Shown here: positions 1-12,200 of the stretch, piece after piece | How the letters are laid out: each line of letters starts with the position of its first letter | How positions within the stretch are numbered: the stretch's first letter is position 1 | Source: Paralichthys olivaceus | Taxonomy: Eukaryota > Chordata > Actinopteri > Pleuronectiformes > Paralichthyidae | Direction of reading: 5' to 3' | Assembly (NCBI RefSeq): GCF_024713975.1 | Contig: NC_091106.1 | Location: 8,907,001 to 8,971,000 of the forward strand | Length of the DNA: 64,000 bases | Translations under genes and position numbers: made by a program | Notes under the pieces: model-generated | Databases searched by the model: none | Told to the model about the DNA's origin: nothing | Seen by the model: the letters and a program-made list of their open reading frames with translations, nothing else

Positions 1-288
1 GGGGGATGTGTGGGAGAGGGAGTAGGTTAGATTAAAATAGAATAGTACTCCTTTTTAATTCCCACCATGCCACGCAGGTTGATTTGACTATTTCAGTTGA
101 AACAGAAGTCGTTGTTCTCAGATGTTGTCTCGTGGAAGTTGTCTTTAAAGTCATGTCTTTATTGCTTGCTCGTTCAAATCGAAGATGCCAAAACATCTGA
201 AACATTGACTCTATTTTTAAAAAATGACTACTGTAAGTCTCTCTCTACTTTCTAATATGACCTGACAATCCTATTTTTGTACTTTCAG

Positions 289-3200
289 GCCCAGATTGCT
301 TTCCTGCAGGGGGAGAGGAAAGGCCAGGAGAACTTGAAGAAAGACCTTGTGAGGAGGATAAAAATGCTGGAATACGCGCTGAAGCAAGAGAGGTGAGTGC
401 CTTTACTGCCCACTGCTGCTCCAGCCCACCCACAGCACACAGAAATACCTCAGCTGGTCGGCAACAACTGCAGCGTCTCCGTGTTTTGCATGCCCCTAAA
501 ATAAATTCCCGCCTCTAAAAATACAGAAAAGGGAGAACATAGCAGAGTGAGATTCTGACTGGTCAACAAATCGACATCTTCTGCACCTGCACAGAGCTAG
601 CACACTTCAGAGTGCAGCTCTCTGCATATCTCTACTTTAAGATAGATTTTTTGATAACATGTTAAAGGGTTGCTGCTAGTGTTTTAAAAAAAAAAAAAAT
701 CCATCAGCATCCTTTTTTCATATTCTATGCATAGTGGCCCAAAGCCTCAGCTGGTGTCAGCAGAGGCAGTAATGGAGTGAGAGTGCCAGAGAGATTCCCT
801 CGAGTCCAGCTGGTGTGATGTCTCTGGACTAGAGCATGTGTTGGCAGGAAGGCTTTGTTTGCTGTTGGATGGTGATGACTGTACGCTGTCCTCAGCGGAA
901 GGACAGGATGTGAAAGGAGGAGGGATGAATCCTCTTTCCACCCAAGACGAGGACACAGTCACAACTCGCTTCTCCGGCAGCAAACCTGAAGAATTACATT
1001 GTTCTCATTCTTACGTTCCGCGAACCGTCACCTTCACACAAAAGGTCCCTGTGGTTGTGGCGGTGATATACTTAGCATTTGCCTTCCTCCTTGTTGCATA
1101 GCTGAAACCTAGATCAGAAACATAATTTATTTTAGATTCAAGTGAAGTCTTTCTGACAAGTGTTTCTAGCGGCAAAGCAATGGATAGATTATTAAATCAT
1201 AATCTTGGGTTGTTAAATGTGTACACAGTTCTGTCCTGTGTAATAAGGGATTAGTCCTGACACTTGAGGTGCCCTCCCTGTCAATTTTATTTATAAATGA
1301 AAAAGGTTTAATTGTTTATAACCTATATTATCATCTGGCAGCTTGTGTTTCTGACCCAGTCATAAACCAATTTTCTAAAGTCCGACATTGGCCAGATTAT
1401 CAGATGTACCGCACATTCTGAGCACAGGTGGAATTATTATGCCGTTTCCGTGTAGCCAGGCAGTCCAGTCACTGTCTCCTGTCTCAATAACAACCAGAGG
1501 ATGTACTTTACTGCTCCAAGGCCAACAGTGGAAAACTCTAGTTGTATAAGACAACTACAAGCTGACAATGTGTGGAATTCAATGAATGTAAAGAGAAGCA
1601 TTGCTGAAATTCCTTCTGGCAATCAGTAAAGTTGTCCCTGAAAAAGGTTAAGAATAAAAAATGAAACAGGGATTTGTGATGAAAATGATGATGTTTTAAT
1701 TTGAGCTGGGAGATTCCACGAGAGTCTAAACCGATTTCCACAGTTGTCAGAGTAGTTCAGTGCTTTGTTGTTCTTCCACTCAGATATTCATACGTTCCTC
1801 CCTGTTCTCTGAGAGGAACATCATCATTAGGTTTGGTAAATATGGAATCATCTTGTGCATGTTTGTAGTGTATATTTATCTTCCTTTCTCAGCTGACATC
1901 CCCACAGACGCTGCCTTAGAAGCAACACCTAACCTAGGATTACCACTTTCCCCAGTTGCTAAGCAACAGGTCACATCTCCAAGGGTGTCTAAAAGCAATA
2001 TCAGAAATGGCTGTCTGAATGTAGGATGTACCCAATTTAAAATGAATTTGATTTTGATGGGGGTTGCTTCCTCTTAATCATGGAGGGGTCTCCTTCTGCT
2101 GTATTGTCTCTATCACCGATATGGATCTGTGTGTATCCATCAGAAGAAACAGCAACTCAGTATTGCAAAGGTTGAAACAGACTAAAGCCACACATTTATA
2201 TTTCCTGGATGTTGCATTGAGTTGACATATGTTTTAATACAGGACAGTTTTCCTTTTTGGGGGATTTTGTGAATATATGTGTATGTTATATTATTGCTTT
2301 ACACAATATTTGTCATATTTGAAAACTGTAATCCTAAAATGAAAACTAAGTAAATATGTTTGAAGCATGGCTTATAAAGATGGACAATGCATCTCCACTG
2401 CATCTCCACTTCCTCAGCAAGTGGAACCCGCTGATACAAACACTCGACCAACTGCGAGGCAGTCTCAGCTGTCCTCCATTTTTAAAGCGTCAGATCAGAA
2501 GTCATTTACTTACTGGAAAAAATTTACTTGAACATTAATCAATCTGAAATTACTTAAAAACAATCTAAAATGACAGAAGTCATCGTTTGGAAAAAGTTTA
2601 TTTGAAGTGTACTCACTCTTTCATCCGCTAGCATGAAGGAGACACAGTATGTGACCTTTACTACAGGCAGCCACTAGGTCATGATCAAGAAGCTTTGGCT
2701 TCACTTTTAAGAAGCGGTCATGTCTTCAATCTTTATGTACAGTCAATGAAAAGGTTAAAATAATGATCAGATGGTAAGGTTTATTGCTTGAACATTAATA
2801 ATAAGATCATAGGTATGATTTTAATACAGCTACAATGATTGGTCAGTCAATTAACTGAGAATTAACCATTTTAGTAATTCTTTTGTAGAAAAAGCCACAG
2901 GTTCACAGGTTCTTTCCACTTATTTCTGAAGAATTGACTTTTTTTTTAGTCTTCAATAACAGTTAATTTAATAGCTTATCTCAATAAGATACTAAATGAG
3001 AAATGAATGTGTCCACCTGTATTCTGAACAGTTTATAAATTATGAAAATAATAGCTGTTTTGTATAATAATAATAATAGGCACTGCTGTCTAAAAATATT
3101 ATTTTTAATGTTATGATATTGATTTCAGCAATGCAACTCTTTTTGAACCTTTCAGCCTTGTTTGCTTATTTTTCTGCCTCCATCTTTTGTTTTTCTTCAC

Positions 3201-6200
3201 TTCCAGAGCAAAATACCACAAGTTAAAGTACGGGACAGAGTTAAATCAAGGCGACATGAAGCCGCCAAGCTACGACTCTGGTAAGTCTACGGAGGCTCAA
3301 ATGGCAAACTCCACCTCTTCATACTAAATCACTGTTGAGTTCACATACCTCAAGTGACAGGACTGTTACACATTCGAAGGGTGTGTTCTTGTTGAATCTT
3401 GTTTGCTTCAATAGATTTCTTCCCCCCGTCTTTTCATAAATGCTGAAAGAGAGAGATTGTTGTTACAGCTGTACTGTACAAACATTGAGCTACTTGAAGA
3501 GTTTATGAACAACAATATGTTTTCCCGCTGTTTGGTTTGCAGATATTCATGATAGTAAATGTGAGAAAGAAAGGTTTGGCAAAATCACACTTTCAAAGAT
3601 AGATACATTCTCACTTTCTTTCTTTCTTTCTTTCTTAATGTATCTGTTTTATTTATTGATCCCAGGGAATTTAGAAAAATTTGGTCCAATTTCAATCCAT
3701 GGCTTCACCTAGTTTAGGGCTTGATGCTGCGGGTCGGGTCTGTCTACAATTGGGTCTGTAATTTTGTTGCTGTGAGCAAATTAAATCCCACTTAAAGCCC
3801 CTGGTAACGAAAAATTATTATCAAAGTCCTTTCAAGCCAACACAGACAAGAGCTCCTTCAGAGCTTAGAAATATGTGAAATTGAACTGCAATGACAGATG
3901 ACACCTGCTGATCAAGATCGTGTGATGTGATTGAAAAACTCCATAACAGCAATTAAAGCCCCTTTTCTACTGGTCAATAAACCCACTAACATCTGGCTTT
4001 TGTTCTGCAATGGGAATGGATGCAAGCTACATTCACTCCCATGTCAAATGATTCTGCAGAAGACAGGTTTTTATCTGCTCCTTGTCCGATCAGCAATGAT
4101 GGAAACAACACCCGGGTGAATGCACTAATTTGGCAAGACAGCGAGGTGAGGGAGCCTCTCCCTTGTCTGTGCGTTCATGACGATGAACATTTCGCACTGG
4201 GGGGAAAAAAAAGAAAGGAATTCTCCTGCCGGTCAATCGCCTTGTTTTAATGGATTTACGTGTTTTAAAAAAACGGTGTATTCTTGCTAATTTAGGTGTA
4301 AAGGTGTGTAAATGGACGTTGTGGTGAGATTCTTTCATTATAAAACTAAAAGAATAGAACCTAAACTCTGCATGGATGAATAATAAACCACTACAGGCAA
4401 GACACAACTAAATCATACCTCAAACTCAAACTGTTGTTCTCAATTTTTAGTTTAACTTTCTTCAATATAGCACCTTATTCTACCCCAGTATCACCCCTGT
4501 ATGAGCGCACTAGCAGTTTTTTGTTATATTGTAGTTAAATTCGCCTCTCATGTTCACATCCTCCGCGATCATTAAGTCAGATTGCGATATTTCCTCTCCT
4601 CTCTCCTCATCTCTATTCATGAGAGCTGTTCAAAGCACCCGAGCCCTTGAAGTGTTGATGAATGAGAGGAGGTGAGGGAGGAGGTGTTAGGTGGAGGGGA
4701 AGGAAGAGGGGAAGACTGGGAGTAGGAGGTGTTGCTCGTATGGTGGCACACCTGCCCGCTCCTCAGCCCTCTGAATTAGACATGACCCACTTTTTGGTTC
4801 ACCCTCGTCTCTCTGTGCCCTGCCAAATCAACCCCTACACACACACTCACACATTCTCTCACCCCATCTAAATCTTATTAACACATCTCTCTGCCCCATG
4901 CACATTTCCCAGCTGACTCGCGAGCAGGCTGCTGAGGTTGTTGAATATCAAAGTGAGCTCTGAATCCCATCATTGTTTTTCTGCGGCTCTGACAAAGCCG
5001 TCATAAAGAGTGCGTGTTGTTCTGGATGCTGCAGGCACAGATACACTTCGTCGCTCTTTCTACTCTGTCATGGGACACGGGCGGAGCAGAATCCAGCCAT
5101 TTCGAAGGTGTCGGAATGCATCATTAAAAATCAAATGTCTTGTTTTTGCATCAACAACAAGCCACTTCTAGCAGGTTTCACATTCTCTCTCTGTACTACT
5201 TCTGATAATGTTGTGTAGACAGTAAATATTTGCTTTGAGGCTGGTCATTAAAGTAATAACTTGGTTCCAAATCCAAACATGAACCACAGTATAAGGTGAC
5301 GAGGTTGGAGTGGATCTACTGATACTACTTGTGGACACAGCTGTTAAAATTTGTTTTATTTCTCTGGCACAATTTAAAGCGAGCCAGTATCCTCCTTTAT
5401 TTAATCCACTGTTGACTTACCGATAGCGACCGAGCGCTGGATGTGTGGAGTTGCCAGGATGCTGTGATGCTGGAATGTTCTGGTTGTGTTTACAGAGTGG
5501 AAATAATGTTAGAGCCTGTGCTGCTGTTTGTGGAGCCCTGATTTGTGTCCTTCTCTTCTCCTCCAGATGAGGCCAACGAGAACGAGTCTTCTGGGTCACT
5601 CAACAATCAGCTGTCCTGGAAACAAGGCCGTCAGCTCCTCAGACAGTAAGTGGACATGTTTTCGTCCTTCTGTGACGGTCGTCAACCCAGAAAACAACCA
5701 AACACCACTGCACTAAAATCAATTGAATTGAAGTACAAGGATGTTGACAGGTTCCTATTTTTTTCCATTTATCTGCAGCCATCTTTATTAAACCTAACTT
5801 TTCTATATAAAAGGTACAAAAATGGAATCGGTGACATTGTTTTTCCATCTTTTAGCCGGAAATGGAGGTTGTCACAAAGCCAAGTAGATGTCTGTGTTTA
5901 AGGGAGAGCCGAGTATCGGGACAGACAAAGACGATGTTGTGTTTCACGTCACGCCCCTGATTCCTGCTATCTAAAAAAAAAACTGTGGCAGCAACATGTC
6001 GGTTGTTCACTGCAGTGTAAACAAGCAAAGCCAGGATATCATATATAATGTCTTCTTTATGGCAATGTAGTGAGGTCTGTGTATAATAGGTGTTATAGTG
6101 TCAAACTAACATGTTTGGTGAACTCAATCAGCAGTGATACGACGTCAAATCTGTGGGAGACGGCTCCCTCACATGGGCAGCAGCAGTCATTACCTGCTCT

Positions 6201-9200
6201 GTGTTTGTTTTTTTCCTCCACTTTACTCAGTGAGCTCAGGAAAGTGTGGCAATCATTGCCCTGCTCTCCAGTCAGTCTGTGTAAATAAATCGGCTTCCAG
6301 CCTTTATCCCAGACACCATAAGGCAGCCTCACACGTCATCTGCCCCAACATGCCGGCCGAGGAGTCAGCCAATTTATTCTTGACTCCATGGCAAGGGACA
6401 GATCAATAATGTGCTAAGACACCCCTCCCTCTCAGTCAGTCGCCCTCACAAATTGCTAGAGCATCTTCTGCATCCCTACAGGCTTGGTGTAATATTTGAT
6501 GAGTAGCTCATCTTGCCTCAGCAGAGCTGACACTGTTAAGTAGACCACTGCCTGAGGAAATGACACTATTCACAGAAACAAGTAACTGACACTTCCCCAT
6601 CTTTGATTCTGCTGAAGTCTCAACAATAAGTGTCAAATAATAATTGAATCCTTGACAGCATTAATACATGTCTGTACAATTCCTTGGTATCTTTCCTCAC
6701 CTTTTCACTACACACACACAAAATACAAACATGTCTGAGTCAGTTCATCTTGTTTCAGGTACCTGCAGGAAGTGGGCTACACAGACACCATCTTAGACGT
6801 AAAGTCCCAACGGGTTCGAGCGCTGCTAGGACTAGCTGGAGATGGAGGTGGGAGGGCAGGTGAACGAACCAGCACTGAGCCTTTGGTAAATGGGACGGAC
6901 ACAAAAGGCATGGGCACCAGAGGGTGAGTACTCTCTTCTTCAACACAGTGCAAAATATTATGGTTTCAATCTGTGATTATCTGTAACATATCGGTTCTGA
7001 GACATAACAGATTATGTAGTAAGTGCCTGGTGAAACATCAGACATCTCATCAGCTCATCCACTTCACATGAACAGGTCCCACTGATTCCACTGTATGTTC
7101 AGTATTCAAACTTTGAGGAGAACATGTTTTTACTAGTAGTATTACACTACCTGGAAAATGTTTTTTTATGCTGTTAATTCATTTTTTTAAATATAAGCAT
7201 TGCAGTATGAGGTAGTCATTGTTAGTGCAGCTCCATGTCAACACATGCATCGTCGTTCCTCAATAGGAAAGCTGAGCTCTCTGACACGAGCGCTGTGCTG
7301 GAGGCCTTCAAGTTCATCGAGAATGCAGCTGCTGAGTTCAGTGATGAAGATGATGATGAGGACAGCGAGGGGAAGGACAGGACTCATGTTGAGTCCAGGA
7401 CGGTAAGTGAAACAGTCTGCCTTCATCTTCTGCTCACACACACAAAGTTATGCAATACTATTAATAACCGCCCTCAATGTTTGCCCCCCAGATCTTGAGA
7501 AAGAAGCCACCCCCGTCATCATCGTCACCAGCCAGTATGGACACCACCGAGGACCCTGACACAGAGGAGGCACTGAAGGGCTTTGACTTCCTGTCCAGCC
7601 CTGATGAGATGGACACCTCGCCGGAGTCCAGAGGCACTGGAGATGGCACAGACTGGGGTGAGTCACAGATCAGTCCAGAACAGGATAAAGTGCAGGGTTG
7701 GAGTTGGATGATTTAGAGTGAACAGATATAGTTATGGCCTCTGAAAATTTTACATTTTACACAATAATGAGTTTGTTTATCTACAGGTACAATACACAAG
7801 TTTCAGAGGCAGTGAATAGATTGCTAATTATTTAATGCTGTAATTCTATAGATTTCCTGTTTCTCTAAATTCTCAAAGTTTGGTGACTGTTCATGGAGTA
7901 CTCGTCATTCATATATCACGCTGCGGTCATAAGTCATGGTGTTTGGAGTTTCTCTGTTTAACTCATAGTTTGTGATCTCTTCCACTGTGTTCCCATAGCC
8001 AGCCTGTGACCACAATGTCTCGTCCACTACGCCTGTGTGTCGTCAAATTCAACCCTGTTCCCTTTTAGTCTCTTAGATTAAAGCCAAAAAAAGGGTTTAA
8101 TGTCATGCTGAGGGGTGTCTTTGTATTTGAACGAGGATTTGAGGATTTGAGTCCTGTTTATAAAACAATCACAAAGATTTCATGGAGAGGATTTGAAGTA
8201 TATATGCTTTTCAGGACTCAGAATCCAAATGTTCAAATGAAAGAATTCCCCACATGGTATAAACTTCCTTTCCACCACTCTCACCTCTTCCAATAGAAAA
8301 TACATTTTTAAAAAGATAAAAACAAGAAGGTTGGGAAGCTGCTTCCACTTACGAGTCACTGAGGTGCTAATAATCATGAGATACTCATCTCCTAAAGCCT
8401 ACAGCTCTCATGGAGGTTTGACAAGCCTCCATGAGAGCAGGAATCTGAGAGAGGTCTACACTCTGCCAGGCCACTCAGGCCTCGACCAGGGCAGTTGCTC
8501 AACAGCCTCTCGGTCTGGTTTTGTTCCCCCCTGTGTAGAGAAGGACGAGCAAGGTCCCATTTCTGAGGCCTGGGACGTGGACCCGGGCCTGATAACCAAA
8601 CTCAAGGAGCAGTACAGAAAGGAGCGCAAGGGGAAAAAGGGGGTGAAGAGTAAGTCCTGCCAGGCGTTGCCGCCGCCTCCCTCCCTCCCTCCTACTCCTC
8701 TCTCTATAGAGCCTGACTTTCAGCCAAACGGCCTCAAATCAGAAACAAAAACATCTTTGCTGTTTTTTTCTCTTCTCTTGCTGCCCCTTGTTATGCCTTC
8801 TGTCCTCTTTGCCTGTCATTTCATCTTCAGTGTTTCCTTCGCAGACAAAATCTGTTGCCATCTTTGTCCTGTGATGCTTTATGCATGTTTTTTCTGTCCT
8901 GTTTAAATGTTTTGATTTATATTCACTTCATCTCGTCCACACGGTCAGATATCATCAGATTAATGTGATCGTGATGACGTGGCCATCTGTGTCCAATCTG
9001 GAGTCCAGTCATCTGTTACTAGCATTGAAATATTCTCCAGTCATAACAACATAATTATCACAATCTTCATCCTCATCTATCAGCCATGTTGATACTACAG
9101 TAATAAGTATAATGCTACTGTTGTAAATTAATATCAGTGAAAATCTTTTTCTGTGACAGTGAAGTGACTGAACACTGCAGCTCTCAGAGTAACAGCACAC

Positions 9201-12200
9201 TTCAGACTCATTCAGCGGCTGAGAGCTCTTAGATTTTCATTAATGAGGCCGAAGCTCTGTTGTTGTTTTTTTACTCCGGTTGAGTTGTGATATTAACGAC
9301 GCAGTTAATTTCACTTTTTTCTTTTTAAAACCTTGCTCCTTCTGTTTTTTTTTTTAAATCTATTTTTGTACTTCATGCCTGATAGGTGCTTCATCACTTT
9401 TGTGGGTGTGTGGAGAAGATCATCAGGAGATCAGTTAATGATTTTTTCAGGCTGTTGTGCCTTTTGTGTACTTTATTTCTTTGCACCAGATTTAAGGACC
9501 TATGTGCTTGCAATAGGGGTGTGCGATATTTATCGTCTACGATAATATCTTAATTGTTGTTTTAACGATGTGCAAGCTCAAGTTATCAAGTATTGGGTAG
9601 AGCCACACGGAGTGTGCACCCCTCTCCACCAGCCCCATGAATGAGTGAGGGAGAGCCAGGCGCTTCACACAAGCTCCACTGGCCGAGTCAGAGTGCCTCC
9701 AGCCCGGATACAGGCACGCGGCGCGTGCGCCCCTCTCCACCAGCCCCGTGAGTGAGTGGGAGAGCCAGGCACCACAGAGCCGCGTTACACAGAGCACGGA
9801 TACAGGCAAACAGAGCGAGCACTCCTCTCCACCAGCCAAGTATTTGATGACGATAAATACATTTTCCAGCTTTCTAGAGATCACAGCCTGCCTTCTCATT
9901 CACACAGTGTGTGAGTGGGTCTCTCAGCCTTCCTTCCCTCCCTCCAACTCTCATTCACCCACTCGTTCCAGACAGAGAGCCTGGCCCAGCCAGGCAAAAT
10001 CCCCCAAAATATCGAGATATTATCTTTTGTCAATATCACACAACCCTAGCTTGCAATGAAATTAAACACGTGTAAACATCAATAATTGGCCAAGTGAATT
10101 ATTCTGTCTGGAATCTCACAAAATCCAGCCCCAGATCTGAATTTTTTGTCCTCCACACTGCCAGCAATAAGAGATAAATGTACCCCAACACTTTTTGTAC
10201 CACTCCAACTAATCAAACAGGAACTCTGCTGCTGACAGCCCTTCTTTTCTATTTCTTTTCCATACTATAATTTATTAATTTACTTTCTTCCTTTTCAGTG
10301 CTGCTTTCCTTCCATATTCACTCTGCCTTCTCTTTTTCAGCTTGTTCTCACAAATAAAGTATTTAATATTTGTATTTTATTTTCATTCCCTTTTTCTTTT
10401 TCTTTTTTCACGTTCCACTGCTCTCGTTTCTGTATGTCTGTTTGTTAACACTGTTTACCTGACTTGTTATATAGGGCCAAACCGATCCAAACTGCAGGAT
10501 ATGCTCGCTAACCTGAGAGACGCAGAGGACTTGTCTCACATGCAGCCGCCATCTGCCCCACAATCCCGACCCAACGTGGTCCGCTTCAACGAGCACGAGG
10601 GGAACCGAACAGATGAAGGTGCTCAAGTGAAAATACCAGCAGATTTTCATTTAAATTCCCTTCACCCCCTTGTTAACTTTGTCGACAGTGCTTGTGTAAT
10701 TATTTTTTTATGTGTTCTTTCCCCAGTTGAGGCTCTGACCTTCCCACCCACCTCAGGGAAGTCGTTCATTATGGGCACAGAAGAGGCCATGGAGAGCGAG
10801 CTGGGCCTGGGGGAACTTGCCGGACTCACCGTGGCCAATGAGGCTGACAGCCTGGCATACGATGTAAGTAGGCAAAGGCAGAATGGACTTTTTAAAACCA
10901 CGGAATCATTTTCAGGGAAAACATGTTTTTTTCCTTTTTCTCATTGGAGTCATATGAGAAACAATCCTCCCACCTTCCTCCTCTAATCTGCATCAAATTG
11001 ACCAAAGTCACATCATCTACTGAGAACTTGCCATTTGTGCCTCAAAAAGCTATTTTTATAGACTGTCTCAGAAAGCTGCTTTGAAAGTGAAGTTGTGAAA
11101 TGTTATTTTTTGATATCAACAGTAACAGTAATAACAGTAATGTCAAAGTTACATGGCTGTGAAATTATACCTGAGCAGATTGTTCCATGATTTAAATCTA
11201 TGTTCACTTTAGTGTGATGGCAGGTTTTTACAGAAAAATGTTTTTAACATATTAAGACAGAAGGCACAGAAACGCCCTCTAAAACCTAAACACTGTTTGA
11301 AAACTACCACCTTTAAGCAGAGGGTTTTCTGAAAAGTTGAAATAATTGCCAATATTCATTTAAACTTAGCCTTTGAAGCAGATAGAGACATTGGAAAAAT
11401 TGATAGTTTAAACATTTGGCTTTCATTGTGAATCATTGCCTTTTCCTTCAAGGTGATGAAATATTTTTTTTAAACAATTAAGGCGGTCAGTAGGTCAGCA
11501 GGCACATCGACTGGGTCTGAACTTGTTATTTTAATAACTGCTGTAACCTGCAAAACAAACTACATTTGCATTTGCTAAGTATTTCAATGAATCTAGGTGT
11601 ATTTCATCAGTCACATGGCTTGAAAATGATGACATCATATAATATGTCGTCTCTAAAGAGAGAAGCAAGCCATACATACATATGTTGTATCAGGTCTCAA
11701 TGGTTGAAAATAAACTCATGTGTTAAAGGTGGTATATTCCTCAGGAATTAACTGAAGCTCAGAGTACTGATTATATGTAAAGAAGCTGCTTAATTGGATG
11801 TTGAGCTCTGATGAGGTGTTCTCTCTCCAGATCGGCAACAATAAGGATGCCATGAGAAAAACATGGAACCCCAAATTCACCCTGCGGAGCCATTTCGATG
11901 GGATTCGCGCTCTGGTCTTTCACCCTGTGGAGCCCGTCCTGGTCACCGCCTCAGAGGACCACACGCTCAAAATGTGGAACCTGCAAAAGACAGCCCCTGC
12001 CAAAAAGTAAGAATCCCCTCACTCACAATTATGTTTTCAAAAGATGCTATTCCTGTCCGACAGAGGGATTTCTCATTGATTTTTGTTTTTCAAAGGAGAA
12101 AAAGTAACAGTTTTAGATTTACTACAGTATCGATTAACTGTCCAATCCTCCCTCATCTGCCCTGTCTGAGACACTAAGCACTCAGACAGCAGTGTAGTCT

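Noticed and set aside
838..1101. 87-residue open frame with a hydrophobic end
   Set aside because: It lies within a strn intron on the same strand and has no splice sites or known family pattern.
8331..8906. 191-residue open frame read as a single exon
   Set aside because: Only the part 8539-8649 is coding; its phase matches the strn neighbours, and the flanks are intron with clear AG and GT sites.
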